A DNA stretch of 34,235 nucleotides from Corynebacterium frankenforstense (GCF_030211955.1 NZ_JASODI010000023.1:1-34235), one strand, 5' to 3'; shown: positions 7,075 to 15,884, numbered from the stretch's first letter. The notes: generated by a model not told the origin, from the letters alone. Numbers and translations are program-made.

Positions 7075-7773
7075 ATGCCCCAGAACAACGGCGGCCGGTA
7101 CCCCGACTCCTGGGGCGGCGGCCCGCAGCAGCCGCAGCGGCCGCAGCAGGTCTTCCCCGGGCAGGGCGGGTACCCCGGCGGGTACCAGCAGCCGCCGCAG
7201 CCGCCGCAGCCGCCGGAGCCCGAGGAGGGCCCCTCGCGCGGCCGCCGCGCCGGCGTCGCCGTGCTCATCGCCGTCGCCGTGCTCGCCCTGATCGGCCTCG
7301 GCGCCGCCCTCGCCCTGCTGCGCCCCTGGAAGAGCGACGACACCGACACCTCCGCCGCCGGGCAGGCGGAACTGAGCACCGTCGGCACCACGACGCACGG
7401 GGCGCCGAGCACCGCGGCGTCGTCAAGCAAGAGCCCGAGCACCAGCACACGGGCGACGGGCACGCCGGAGGGCATGTCCCGCACCGGCTTCGACGGCGGC
7501 ATGAGCTGCCGGGGCGGCGACCGGTGGGTCTACGCCGCGCAGGCGCCGGCCGGGCAGGTGCTCATCTGCGACGGCGGCTCCGGGCTGTACTACCTGGACA
7601 ACTTCGGGCAGGGCCCCTGGCGCACCGAGGTCACGCGGCACTCCGGCGACGACCACTTCGAGATGACCACGCGCGCGACCACCATCTACATCGACGGCGA
7701 CCGCCTCTGGGTCGACTCCGAGGGCCAGATCACCCGCACCGACGACTTCTACGAGGTGCATACCGCCGACTGA
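7075..7773 (+). CDS. Membrane-anchored protein with Pro/Gln-rich N-terminus, function unknown
   Basis: I do not recognise this 232-residue protein. It has a Gly/Pro/Gln-rich cytoplasmic N-terminus (1-55), one clear transmembrane helix (about 59-82) after an arginine cluster, a Ser/Thr-rich linker (about 90-130) and a folded C-terminal domain (about 135-232) expected outside the membrane. That domain has exactly two cysteines, C145 and C165, which could form a disulfide, and is rich in Tyr, Asp and Trp. The ATG has a strong AGGAGG sequence upstream. It is divergent from clpS and is followed by pncB after 72 nt. The architecture resembles small actinobacterial single-pass envelope proteins, but no family can be named. 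Confidence 0.85.
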   Translation: MPQNNGGRYPDSWGGGPQQPQRPQQVFPGQGGYPGGYQQPPQPPQPPEPEEGPSRGRRAGVAVLIAVAVLALIGLGAALALLRPWKSDDTDTSAAGQAELSTVGTTTHGAPSTAASSSKSPSTSTRATGTPEGMSRTGFDGGMSCRGGDRWVYAAQAPAGQVLICDGGSGLYYLDNFGQGPWRTEVTRHSGDDHFEMTTRATTIYIDGDRLWVDSEGQITRTDDFYEVHTAD

Positions 7774-7833
7774 CCGGCCGGCGCGTTCCGGCGCAAAAAG
7801 GGTTGACAGGTTCCTGGGCGAGGTCACGGGTAC

Positions 7834-7839
7834 TAGGGT
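7834..7839 (+). promoter_or_regulatory. Candidate -10 box of leaderless pncB transcript
   Basis: TAGGGT lies 6 nt before the pncB ATG. A perfect TTGACA occurs at 7803-7808, but 25 nt separate the two, too far for a standard promoter, so it may be coincidental. Confidence 0.4.
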
Positions 7840-7845
7840 GGGGTC

Positions 7846-9195
7846 ATGGCTGAGCCGAACAACTCCTCCCTCCCGACCAACCGCTCCACCTCGCTGCTCA
7901 CCGACATGTATGAGCTGACGATGCTGGAGGCCGCCCTCGGGGACGGGACCGCACACCGCCAGGCGACCTTCGAGGTCTTCGCCCGCAAACTGCCCAATGA
8001 GCGCCGCTACGGCGTGGTCGCCGGCATCCCCAGGGTGCTCGAGGCCGTGCGCGACTTCTACTTCACCGAGGAGCAGCTGGCCACGCTCGACTTCCTCAGC
8101 GACGAGACCGTCGACTTCCTGCGCAACTTCCGCTTCAGCGGCCAGATCGACGGCTTCCGCGAGGGCGAGCTGTACTTCCCGTACTCGCCGATCCTGACCG
8201 TGCGCGGCACCTTCGCCGAGTGCGTGCTGCTCGAGACCGTCGTGCTGTCGATCCTCAACGCCGACTCCGCCGTGGCGACCGCCGCCGCGCGCATGGTCAC
8301 CGCCGCCGACGGCCGCCCCATCATGGAGATGGGCTCGCGCCGCACCCACGAGTACGCCGCCGTGACCGCCTCGCGCGCCGCCTACCTCGCCGGCTTCGAC
8401 TCCACGTCGAACCTCGAGGCCGCGCACCGCTACGGCATCCCCGCCGCGGGCACCTCCGCCCACGCCTGGACGCTGCTGCACGTCGACGAGGACGGCCGCC
8501 CCGACGAGGCCGGCGCCTTCCGCTCGCAGATCGACTCGCTGGGCGTGGACACGGTGCTGCTCGTGGACACCTACGACGTCGCGCAGGGTGTGCGCACCGC
8601 CATCGAGGTCGCCGGCACCGGGCTGGGCGGCGTGCGCATCGACTCCGGCGATCTGGGCTCGATGACGCGGCGGGTGCGCCGGCAGCTCGACGAGCTCGGC
8701 GCCTACAACACGAAGGTCGTCGTCTCCTCGGACCTCGACGAGTTCTCCATCGCCGGCCTGCGCGGCGACCCCGTCGACTCCTTCGGCGTGGGCACCTCCG
8801 TGGTCACCGGCTCCGGCTCGCCGACGATGGGCATGGTCTACAAGCTCGTGGAGGTCGACGGCCACCCGGTGGCCAAGCGCTCCCGCGGCAAGGCCATGAC
8901 CGGCGGCACCAAGCGCGCGCTGCGCACCTACCGCTCCACCGGCACCGCCATCGAGGAGATCGTGGTGCCCTTCGACGCCGAGGACCCGGAGGTCGGCGAC
9001 GCCGACGCCCGCGAGCTGACCGTGCCGCTGATGCGCGACGGCGAGATCGTGCCCGGCCAGCCGACGCTGCAGGAGTCGCGCGACTACCTCGCCGACCAGC
9101 TGGTGACCCTGCCGTGGGAGGGCCTGGCGCTCTCGCGCGACGAGCCGGCCGTCACGGTGCGCTTCGTCGGCTTCCCGGAGACGGCGCGGGAGTGA
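7846..9195 (+). CDS. pncB: Nicotinate phosphoribosyltransferase
   Basis: The 449-residue enzyme makes nicotinate mononucleotide from nicotinate, PRPP and ATP in the NAD salvage (Preiss-Handler) pathway. The N-terminal LLTDMYELTML motif, MEMGSRRTHEY near residue 161 and the GTSAHAW motif with H206, which fits the histidine phosphorylated during catalysis, identify the family; length is normal. The first ATG is used. The TANNNT spacing suggests a leaderless transcript. It pairs functionally with nadE further along the window (22.2 kb), which performs the last NAD step. dinG follows after 22 nt. This pncB-dinG pair divergent from clpS is the mycobacterial Rv1330c-Rv1329c arrangement. Confidence 0.95.
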   Translation: MAEPNNSSLPTNRSTSLLTDMYELTMLEAALGDGTAHRQATFEVFARKLPNERRYGVVAGIPRVLEAVRDFYFTEEQLATLDFLSDETVDFLRNFRFSGQIDGFREGELYFPYSPILTVRGTFAECVLLETVVLSILNADSAVATAAARMVTAADGRPIMEMGSRRTHEYAAVTASRAAYLAGFDSTSNLEAAHRYGIPAAGTSAHAWTLLHVDEDGRPDEAGAFRSQIDSLGVDTVLLVDTYDVAQGVRTAIEVAGTGLGGVRIDSGDLGSMTRRVRRQLDELGAYNTKVVVSSDLDEFSIAGLRGDPVDSFGVGTSVVTGSGSPTMGMVYKLVEVDGHPVAKRSRGKAMTGGTKRALRTYRSTGTAIEEIVVPFDAEDPEVGDADARELTVPLMRDGEIVPGQPTLQESRDYLADQLVTLPWEGLALSRDEPAVTVRFVGFPETARE

Positions 9196-9203
9196 TCCAC
9201 CGC

Positions 9204-9209
9204 TAGACT
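9204..9209 (+). promoter_or_regulatory. Candidate -10 box of leaderless dinG transcript
   Basis: TAGACT in the 22-nt pncB-dinG gap, 8 nt before the dinG ATG; no Shine-Dalgarno is present. Confidence 0.4.
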
Positions 9210-9217
9210 CGGGGTCC

Positions 9218-11200
9218 ATGTCCGACGACGCTGACGTAACCGAGCTGCCCTCCACCGCCTCGCTTCTCGACGCCGCGGTGGTCGCCCTGGGCGGTTCCCG
9301 CCGCGCCGGCCAGGCGCGCATGGCGGAGGCGGTCACCGGTGCCATCGACGCCGAGCGCCACCTCGCCGTGCAGGCCGGCACCGGCACCGGCAAGTCGCTG
9401 GCGTACCTGGTGCCGGCGATCCGGCACGCCCAGGCCACCGGCACCACCGTCGTCGTCTCCACGGCCACCATCGCGCTGCAGCGCCAGCTGGTGGGCCGGG
9501 ACCTGCCGCGGCTGGCCGACGCGCTCGAGGAGATGCTGCCGCACCGGCCGACGTTCGCGATCCAGAAGGGCCGGGGCAACTACCTGTGCCTGAACAAGAT
9601 CGCCGCTGCCGACGCCCCCGAGGACGAGGCTCTGCTGGACGAGGCCGACGTCGGGTGGCTGGGCCGGCAGGTCAAGCGGGTGCGCGACTGGGCGCAGGAG
9701 ACCGAGTCCGGCGACCGCGACGACCTCGAGCCGGGCGTGCCGGACAAGGTGTGGCGCACCGTGTCGGTCAGTTCGCGGGAGTGCCTGGGGAGCAACCGCT
9801 GCCCGCACGGGGAGGACTGCTTCGCGGAGCTGGCGCGTGCCCGCACGGCCGACGTCGACGTGGTGGTGACCAACCACGCGCTGCTGGCCATCGACGCGCT
9901 CTCGGACGCGGCGGTGCTGCCCGAGCACGACGTCGTGATCGTCGACGAGGCCCACGAGCTCGACGGGCGGATCACGTCGGTGGCCACCGAGCAGATCACG
10001 GGCACCGCGCTCAAGCAGGCGGCCACACGCGCCGGCAAGCTGAAGGCGCGCGGCGACACCGAGCTGGTCGAGGCCGCCGAGGCGTGGGCCGACCACGCCG
10101 TCACGCTCGGCGACGGGCGCTGGACCAGCGTCGACGACCACACCCGCACGCTGCTGGTGGGGCTGCGCGACGCCGTGTGGGAGCTGCGCGGCCACGTCGC
10201 CGACGCGCCACAGGGCGAGGCGAGCGACGACCCCGAGCACCACGCCGAGCGGATGAACCTGTCGAACCACCTGATGGAGCTGCACGACGCGCTGGTGCGG
10301 ATCCTGACCGTCTTCGAGGTCGAGGACCCCACCGAGCAGGACGACGTGGTCTGGCTGGCCGTCGACGAGCGCCGCGGGGCGGCGTTGACCGTGGCGCCGC
10401 TGTCGGTGGCCGAGCTGCTGGCCGGTCGCCTGTTCGCGGAGAACACGGTGGTGCTGACCTCGGCGACGCTGGCGCTGGGCGGGCGCTTCGACGCGATGGC
10501 CGCGACCTGGGGGCTGGCCAAGGGCGCCTGGGACAGCCTGGACGTGGGCACGCCGTTCGACCCGCGGCGCTCGGCGATCCTCTACGTGGCCAAGAGCCTG
10601 CCGCTGCCCGGGCGGGCGGGGCTGGAGGAGCCCGTTCTCGACGAGATCCACGACCTCATCCTCGCCGCCGGCGGCCGCACGCTCGGGCTGTTCTCCTCGA
10701 AGCGGGCCGCCCGGCAGGCCGCCGAGGCGCTGCGCCCGCGGCTGCCCTTCGACGTGCTGCTGCAGGGTGACGACGCCACCGGCGCGCTCGTCGACCGCTT
10801 CGCCGCCGACGAGCACACGTGCCTGTTCGGCACCCTGACGCTGTGGCAGGGCGTGGACGTGCCGGGGCCGTCGTGCTCGCAGGTCATCATCGACCGCATC
10901 CCCTTCCCCCGCCCCGACGACCCCCTGCTGCAGGCGCGCAAGGAGGCCGCGGACGCCGCCGGGCGCAACGGGTTCATGGAGGTCGCCGCGACCCACGCGG
11001 CGCTGCTGCTCGCCCAGGGCACCGGCCGGCTGCTGCGCTCGGTGACCGACCGCGGGGTGGTCTCGGTGCTCGACCCGCGCCTGGTGACCAAGCGCTACGG
11101 GTCCTTCCTGCGCGCCTCGATCCCCCGCTACTGGGAGACCACCGACGGGCAGGTCGCCCGCGGGGCGCTCAAGCGCCTCGTCACCGGCGCCGAGAAGTAG
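9218..11200 (+). CDS. dinG: DinG-family ATP-dependent DNA helicase (iron-sulfur, XPD-like)
   Basis: The 660-residue superfamily 2 helicase unwinds DNA 5' to 3' during repair, including R-loop and damaged-DNA processing in the DinG family. Walker A GTGTGKS spans residues 54-60 and the Walker B DEAH box 243-246. Four cysteines, C124, C189, C195 and C201, have the spacing of the [4Fe-4S] domain inserted in helicase domain 1 of XPD/DinG proteins. The C-terminal helicase domain includes the LWQGVDVPG and QGTGRLLRS motifs. Start at the first ATG; the gene closely follows pncB. It converges with the Pth2-domain gene across a 161-bp gap. Confidence 0.94.
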   Translation: MSDDADVTELPSTASLLDAAVVALGGSRRAGQARMAEAVTGAIDAERHLAVQAGTGTGKSLAYLVPAIRHAQATGTTVVVSTATIALQRQLVGRDLPRLADALEEMLPHRPTFAIQKGRGNYLCLNKIAAADAPEDEALLDEADVGWLGRQVKRVRDWAQETESGDRDDLEPGVPDKVWRTVSVSSRECLGSNRCPHGEDCFAELARARTADVDVVVTNHALLAIDALSDAAVLPEHDVVIVDEAHELDGRITSVATEQITGTALKQAATRAGKLKARGDTELVEAAEAWADHAVTLGDGRWTSVDDHTRTLLVGLRDAVWELRGHVADAPQGEASDDPEHHAERMNLSNHLMELHDALVRILTVFEVEDPTEQDDVVWLAVDERRGAALTVAPLSVAELLAGRLFAENTVVLTSATLALGGRFDAMAATWGLAKGAWDSLDVGTPFDPRRSAILYVAKSLPLPGRAGLEEPVLDEIHDLILAAGGRTLGLFSSKRAARQAAEALRPRLPFDVLLQGDDATGALVDRFAADEHTCLFGTLTLWQGVDVPGPSCSQVIIDRIPFPRPDDPLLQARKEAADAAGRNGFMEVAATHAALLLAQGTGRLLRSVTDRGVVSVLDPRLVTKRYGSFLRASIPRYWETTDGQVARGALKRLVTGAEK

Positions 11201-11361
11201 GCGCTCCCCCACCGGGGCCAAAGGCCGAAACCTCCACACCGAGCTCTGGCGTGGACTCCCGCACGACGCGGCGGCGTCACTCCAGCCGCCCTCCCCTGCG
11301 CCCCTTCACAGCGCGCCGGAGCTGCCCTACGGAGCGTCCCGCCGACCGCGGGTGCTTCGGA
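11201..11361. other. Convergent gap between dinG and the Pth2-domain gene
   Basis: The 161 bp between the two stop codons contain no convincing gene and no clear rho-independent terminator on either strand; only short GC-rich inverted repeats are seen. Confidence 0.5.
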
Positions 11362-12117
11362 TCAGCGGCGCGGTGGGAGGGCCACCGCGGTGGCCGAGCC
11401 CGGGGCGACCTCGGTGAAGCCGGCGTCGCGGACCACGACGGCCCCGGCACGCGCCGCCGCACGGGCGAACTCGGCGGCCGGCACCTCGCGCACCGCCAGC
11501 GGGAAGCCCGCCGCCGCCCACGCCACGGCAGCGTCGGTGTCCATCGCCGCGGCCAGCAGCATCGAGGCGTGGCCGACCTGGGCGGCGTCCTTGCCCGTGC
11601 TCATCGCCAGCGCCTCGTCGACGAGGATGAGCGCGGCGTCCTCCGGGACCTCGCCCGGCTCATCGGCCTCGAGGTCCGTGCCGCGGATCTGCAGCTTCGA
11701 CACGGCGTGCGGCACCTCGGAGACGGCCGACGGCACGAACGCACGCGCCGACGCGCCGTTCTGCGTCACCGTCACCCCGGGCAGCGCCTGCACGTCGCGC
11801 CACGCCTTGTTGCGCGCCCGGCGGGCCACCTTGCGGATGCGGTGGCCGTACCAGGCCGCCAGCCTCTCGCGCCACGGCCCGTCCTGCCCCGCGCGCGGGT
11901 CCAGGCAGACCGCCACCGCCGCACGCGCGGCCGCCTCCAGCAGGTCCGTGCGCGCCGGCGGGTCCTGCTTCGGGATCTCCAGGGCGATCTGCATCGCCTG
12001 GACCGTCTCCGGGCGCGACGGGTCCTCGTCCCGGTCGGCAGGGTCGGCGCTCACCGACGCCTGCAGGAACTGGTGCGCGACGCGCACCAGCGCGACGTCG
12101 TCAAGCGGGGGTGTCAA
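11362..12117 (-). CDS. Peptidyl-tRNA hydrolase Pth2-like protein with N-terminal extension
   Basis: The C-terminal ~90 residues (about 160-251) carry the Pth2 signature: a first strand, GKDAAQVGHA at 175-184, and a terminal DAG(F)T.. APGSATAVAL block. Pth2 enzymes release tRNA from stalled peptidyl-tRNA. Standard Pth2 proteins are about 115-120 residues; here about 160 extra residues precede the domain, rich in Ala and Arg with a basic RIRKVARRARNKAWR patch near 93-107 that could bind RNA (inference). Start is a TTG at 12115-12117 that overlaps the serB stop by 4 nt (TTGA), giving translational coupling to serB. Catalytic activity is not assured, as several Pth2 positions deviate. Confidence 0.8.
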   Translation of the reverse strand: MTPPLDDVALVRVAHQFLQASVSADPADRDEDPSRPETVQAMQIALEIPKQDPPARTDLLEAAARAAVAVCLDPRAGQDGPWRERLAAWYGHRIRKVARRARNKAWRDVQALPGVTVTQNGASARAFVPSAVSEVPHAVSKLQIRGTDLEADEPGEVPEDAALILVDEALAMSTGKDAAQVGHASMLLAAAMDTDAAVAWAAAGFPLAVREVPAAEFARAAARAGAVVVRDAGFTEVAPGSATAVALPPRR

Positions 12118-13388
12118 CGCTCCAGCGCCACCTTGCGGAAGGTGCCCTCCTCCAGGTCGGAGGAGTCGACCTCCTCACGCGGCACGCCCAGGATGTAGAG
12201 GACCTCGTCGAGGAAAGGGTGGTTGACGGAGGTGTCGGCGACCTCGCGCAGAGCCGGCTTGGCGTTGAAGGCGATGCCCAGGCCGGCGGCGGAGAGCATG
12301 TCGATGTCGTTGGCGCCGTCGCCGACCGCGACGGTCTGGTGCATCTGCAGGCCCTCGGCCTCGGCGAAGGAGCGCAGGAAGTTCGCCTTCGCGGCGCGGT
12401 CGACGACGTCGCCGAGCACGCGGCCGGTCAGCTTGCCGTCCTCGATCTCCAGGGTGTTGGCGCGCACGTAGTCGAGCTCGAGCTCCTCGGCCAGGCCCTC
12501 GAGCACGCGGGTGAAGCCGCCCGAGACGACCGCCACGGAGTAGCCCATCTTCTTCAGGGTCCGGATCGTCGTACGCGCGCCCGGGGTCAGCTCGATGGCG
12601 GCGGCTGTCTCGTCGAGCACGGAAACGTCCAGGCCCTTGAGCGTGGCGACGCGCTCGCGCAACGACTCCTCGAAGTCGAGCTCGCCGCGCATGGCACGGG
12701 CGGTGACCTCGGCGACCTCGGACTCCTTGCCGGCGTGGGCGGCCAGCATCTCGATGACCTCGCCGGTGATCAGGGTGGAGTCGCAGTCGAAGCAGACCAG
12801 GCGCTTGGAACGGCGCAGCAGGCCGGCGCGCTCGATGGCGATGTCGACGCCGAGCTCCGCGGTGCGCTCGGCAAGAGCCTTGCGCAGCGCCGCGCCGCCG
12901 CCCGGCTCCGGGCTGGCGATCGTGATGCGCAGCTCCAGGCCGGTGACCGGGTAGTCGGCCACGCCGCGGATGCGGTCGATGTTCGCGCCGTAGTCCGCCA
13001 GGGTCTGGCCGACCGCGGAGACGTCGCGGGCCGTGACCGGGTTGCCCAGGATCACGACGACGTGGGTGGAACGCGGGCGGCCCACCGCCGGCTGGTCCGG
13101 CAGCTCGACCGTGACGTGCTGGTCGTGGGCACGCAGGGTCGTCTCCAGGCCGTCGCGGAGCACGTCGGTGCGCTCGGGGGCGACGCCGACGAAGGCGGCC
13201 AGCTGGAGGCGGCCGCGGAACTCGGACTGCTCGACGTCGAGTAGCTGGACCTCGTGGGCGGAGAGCACGCGGAAGAACGCGGCGGAGACGCCTGGGCGGT
13301 CCGGCCCGGAGACCGTGATGACCGCGGGGGTCAGCCCGTCCTGGAGCTCGACGCGGTACTCGGTGGGGTTGTCGTGGTTGTCGGTCAC
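12114..13388 (-). CDS. serB: Phosphoserine phosphatase with two ACT domains
   Basis: The 424-residue enzyme performs the last step of serine synthesis, dephosphorylating O-phosphoserine. Two ACT-type regulatory regions occupy about residues 20-95 and 105-185, as in the long mycobacterial SerB2. The HAD phosphatase domain follows, with DCDST (201-205; D201 nucleophile, D203 acid/base), E210 and the later GDGANDIDML metal-binding motif. The ACT pair suggests amino-acid feedback, known for SerB2 but not visible here. Start is GTG 13386-13388 with AAGGAAG about 9 nt upstream. The downstream Pth2-like gene overlaps its stop. Confidence 0.95.
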   Translation of the reverse strand: MTDNHDNPTEYRVELQDGLTPAVITVSGPDRPGVSAAFFRVLSAHEVQLLDVEQSEFRGRLQLAAFVGVAPERTDVLRDGLETTLRAHDQHVTVELPDQPAVGRPRSTHVVVILGNPVTARDVSAVGQTLADYGANIDRIRGVADYPVTGLELRITIASPEPGGGAALRKALAERTAELGVDIAIERAGLLRRSKRLVCFDCDSTLITGEVIEMLAAHAGKESEVAEVTARAMRGELDFEESLRERVATLKGLDVSVLDETAAAIELTPGARTTIRTLKKMGYSVAVVSGGFTRVLEGLAEELELDYVRANTLEIEDGKLTGRVLGDVVDRAAKANFLRSFAEAEGLQMHQTVAVGDGANDIDMLSAAGLGIAFNAKPALREVADTSVNHPFLDEVLYILGVPREEVDSSDLEEGTFRKVALER

Positions 13389-13480
13389 GGTGGTGAAGCT
13401 TCCTTGTCCTTGGCGGCTGGAACGAGGGGGTTGTCTGGGGGTTGGGCGAGCCCGGGGGCGCGTGGGCCGGCCCGGAACGC

Positions 13481-13535
13481 AAAAAGTTCGGACCCCGCCC
13501 CGTCGCCCGCGGTGCGGGCGGGAGGGGGAGGTCCG
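13481..13535 (-). terminator. Rho-independent terminator of ctaD
   Basis: On the minus strand CGGACC (13530-13535) and GGTCCG (13489-13494) close a long GC-rich stem with an inner CCCGCC...GGCGGG-like helix, followed by AAC and five T residues (13481-13485). It lies about 50 nt beyond the ctaD stop and separates ctaD from serB. Confidence 0.85.
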
Positions 13536-13583
13536 AGCTTTCAGTCAGGAGATGTGCGCTCCATGGTCGCTACGGGGTGGCCG

Positions 13584-15278
13584 TCAGTGGCTCCCGGTGT
13601 GGGCCTCGCGGCGCATGCGCTCAACCATGTGCGGGTAGTGCAGCTCGAAGGCCGGGCGCTCCGAGCGGATGCGCGGCATCGAGGTGAAGTTGTGGCGCGG
13701 CGGCGGGCAGGAGGTGGCCCACTCGAGGGAGTTGCCGTAGCCCCACGGGTCATCGACGGTGACGACCTCGCCGTAGCGCCAGGACTTGAAGACGTTCCAG
13801 ATGAACGGCAGGACCGACAGCCCCAGCAGGAAGGAGAAGATCGTGGAGACCTGGTTCAGAGTGGTGAAGCCGTCGGAGTCCAGGTAGTCCGCGTAACGAC
13901 GCGGCATGCCCATGTTGCCCAGCCAGTGCTGGACCATGAAGGTGCCCTGGAAGCCGACGAAGGTCAGCCAGAAGTGGATCTTGCCCAGACGCTCGTCCAG
14001 CATGCGGCCCGTCATCTTCGGGAACCAGAAGTAGATGCCGGAGAAGGAGGCGAACACCAGCGTGCCGAACAGCGTGTAGTGGAAGTGCGCGATCAGGAAG
14101 TAGGAGTCCGCCAGGTGGAAGTCCAGCGGCGGGGAGGCCAGCATGATGCCGGTCAGACCACCGAAGAGGAAGGTCGCCATGAAGCCCACGGCGAAGATCA
14201 TCGGGGTCTCCCAGGTGATGTGGCCCTTCCACATGGTGCCGGTCCAGTTGAAGAACTTCACGCCGGTCGGCACGGAGATCAGGAAGGTCATGAACGAGAA
14301 GAACGGCAGCAGGATCGCGCCGGTGACGAACATGTGGTGCGCCCACACGGCCATCGACAGGGCGCCGATGGACAGGGTGGCGAAAACCAGGCCGACGTAG
14401 CCGAACATCGGCTTACGGCTGAAGACCGGGATGACCTCGGAGATGATGCCGAAGAACGGCAGCGCGAGAACGTAGACCTCCGGGTGGCCGAAGAACCAGA
14501 ACAGGTGCTGCCACAGGATGGAGCCACCGTTGCCCGGGTCGTAGATGTGGCCGCCGAGCTTGCGGTCGTAGAGGATGCCGAGGGCCGCGGCCAGCAGCAG
14601 CGGGAAGATCAGCAGCGCGATGACGGAGGCCACCAGAATGTTCCAGGTGAAGACCGGCATGCGGAACATGGTCATGCCGGGGGCACGCAGGCACAGGATG
14701 GTGGTCAGCATGTTGATCGCCGAGGCGACGGTACCGATACCGGTGGCACCGACGCCGACGATCCAGAAGTCAGCGCCCACACCCGGGGTGTGGATGGAGT
14801 CGGACAGCGGCGAGTACATCGTCCAGCCGAAGTCGGCGGCACCACCGGGGGTGATGAAGCCGAGCAGCATGGCGACGACGCCGAGCTGGGTGACCCAGAA
14901 ACCGAACGAGTTCAGACGCGGGAAGGCCACGTCCGGCGCGCCGATCTGCAGCGGCAGCACGTAGTTGGCGAAGCCCCAGACGATCGGGGTTCCGAACGCC
15001 AGCAGCATCACCGTGCCGTGCATGGTGAACAGCTGGTTGAACTGCTCGTTGGACAGGAACTGCAGGCCGGGGCTGAACAGCTCCGCACGGATGATCAGCG
15101 CCATCAGGCCACCGACGAAGAACCAGATCATCGACATGATGATGTACATGATGCCGAGCTGCTTGTGGTCGGTGGTCGTCAGCAGCATCCAGAACTTGGA
15201 GCCCTTGCGGGCGTTGCCCGTGGGCTCCGGGCGCGCCGGCGCGACATACGTTTCGCGCCGTGGTGCCACAGCAGTCAT
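13584..15278 (-). CDS. ctaD: Cytochrome c oxidase subunit I (aa3 type)
   Basis: The 564-residue, roughly twelve-helix membrane protein holds heme a and the heme a3-CuB centre of the terminal oxidase. The low-spin heme ligand H87 is in FTMHGTVML; the GHPEVYVL block carries the CuB histidine and the cross-linked tyrosine, AHHMFVTG the other CuB histidines, and HFHYTLFG the late heme ligands. In corynebacteria this subunit works in a bc1-aa3 supercomplex. The ATG at 15278 has a near-perfect AGGAGGAATTT ribosome binding region. The gene is alone: the other cta/qcr genes are not in the window. It ends at a strong terminator, and its leader contains a hairpin at 15298-15318. Confidence 0.97.
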   Translation of the reverse strand: MTAVAPRRETYVAPARPEPTGNARKGSKFWMLLTTTDHKQLGIMYIIMSMIWFFVGGLMALIIRAELFSPGLQFLSNEQFNQLFTMHGTVMLLAFGTPIVWGFANYVLPLQIGAPDVAFPRLNSFGFWVTQLGVVAMLLGFITPGGAADFGWTMYSPLSDSIHTPGVGADFWIVGVGATGIGTVASAINMLTTILCLRAPGMTMFRMPVFTWNILVASVIALLIFPLLLAAALGILYDRKLGGHIYDPGNGGSILWQHLFWFFGHPEVYVLALPFFGIISEVIPVFSRKPMFGYVGLVFATLSIGALSMAVWAHHMFVTGAILLPFFSFMTFLISVPTGVKFFNWTGTMWKGHITWETPMIFAVGFMATFLFGGLTGIMLASPPLDFHLADSYFLIAHFHYTLFGTLVFASFSGIYFWFPKMTGRMLDERLGKIHFWLTFVGFQGTFMVQHWLGNMGMPRRYADYLDSDGFTTLNQVSTIFSFLLGLSVLPFIWNVFKSWRYGEVVTVDDPWGYGNSLEWATSCPPPRHNFTSMPRIRSERPAFELHYPHMVERMRREAHTGSH

Positions 15279-15297
15279 AAATTCCTCCTGACTATAA

Positions 15298-15318
15298 GCG
15301 ACCCCGGATCGGGGTCGC
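15298..15318 (-). promoter_or_regulatory. Hairpin in the ctaD 5' leader
   Basis: GCGACCCC and GGGGTCGC form a perfect 8-bp stem with a 5-nt GATCC-type loop, ending just upstream of the AGGAGG sequence, 20 nt before the ATG. It could affect mRNA stability or translation; no T-run follows, so it is not a terminator. Confidence 0.5.
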
Positions 15319-15337
15319 CGCAAGTGTTACACGCATA

Positions 15338-15343
15338 ATCCTA
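15338..15343 (-). promoter_or_regulatory. Candidate -10 box of ctaD
   Basis: TAGGAT on the minus strand. Initiation about 7 nt later would leave a leader of about 53 nt that contains the 15298-15318 hairpin. No good -35 is seen at the usual distance. Confidence 0.35.
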
Positions 15344-15379
15344 AGCCAGTTCCCGGGGTCGATGCCAGACACGACGAGG

Positions 15380-15408
15380 CCTCCGGGCCCGCTGCGGAGG
15401 GACCTCCG
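15380..15408. repeat. Three mutually pairing 6-nt arms upstream of ctaD
   Basis: CCTCCG (15380-15385), CGGAGG (15395-15400) and CCTCCG (15403-15408) allow two mutually exclusive hairpins sharing the middle arm. The location is upstream of the -10 box proposed for ctaD, so it would be transcribed only if a more distant promoter is used. Confidence 0.35.
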
Positions 15409-15693
15409 TGAAGGGTGTCGGCGCAGGTTCCGGGGCATCCGGGAGCCCCGCGCGCAGGATTCATTCAGAGATTTCAGCGTTGTCCCAGCGTCACGGGCCG
15501 CCTCGGCGGCCTCCCGGCGGCGGCCCGGCCCGACGTCCCCCGCGTGCCGCGCCCGGCCCGCTCCGGAGGCGGATCGCCGCCGCCCCCGAAATGCGGCAAT
15601 TCGGCTACCCCCTGGGTGGCTTATCCAAAAGGTGTAGGCGGCGTGTCGTCCGGACGCTCCCCCACTCCGGCGAGGCGCCGCCGGCCGCCGGAG

Positions 15694-15736
15694 CGCCCCG
15701 GCAGTCACGAGCATAACGTCCGCCCCGGCAGTCACG
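15694..15736 (+). repeat. Pair of 16-bp direct repeats
   Basis: CGCCCCGGCAGTCACG occurs at 15694-15709 and again at 15721-15736, exact copies with a 27-bp period. Function unknown. Confidence 0.8.
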
Positions 15737-15741
15737 GCGCG

Positions 15742-15766
15742 ATTGCTTGCCGACGCCCACGTCGGC
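15742..15766 (+). repeat. Dispersed 3' hairpin element, copy H
   Basis: ATTGCTTGCCGACG, 4-nt loop, CGTCGGC: a perfect 7-bp stem at 15749-15755 and 15760-15766. It lies in the ctaD-nrdF gap, not directly after a gene on its own strand. Confidence 0.45.
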
Positions 15767-15770
15767 GCGT

Positions 15771-15884
15771 GGCGCGGGCGGCGCGGGTGGCGCGGGTGGC
15801 GCGGGCGGTCGCCGGTTCCGCCCGGTGCGGGAGGCGCGCAGGCCCGGCGGCGCGGGTGGCGCGGACGGCGCGGGTGGCGCGCCG
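15771..15884 (+). repeat. 9-bp minisatellite, two blocks
   Basis: Units of GGCGCGGGT or GGCGCGGGC run in tandem at 15771-15806 (four units) and, after a 42-bp interruption, at 15849-15884 (GGCGCGGGT, GGCGCGGAC, GGCGCGGGT, GGCGCGCCG). The repeat keeps a multiple of three, so it is open in several frames and would encode Gly/Ala-rich peptide, but nothing supports translation. Confidence 0.85.

Noticed and set aside
7803..7839. TTGACA plus TAGGGT as one standard sigma-70 promoter for pncB
   Set aside because: Spacing of 25 nt is too long; only the -10-like box is retained as a leaderless candidate.
13254..15338. 694-codon plus-strand frame antisense to ctaD
   Set aside because: ctaD is unambiguous; the antisense protein is repetitive Gln/Glu/Asp/Gly without any motif.
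15771..15884. CRISPR-like array
   Set aside because: Units are 9 bp and contiguous with no spacers, and no cas genes are present.
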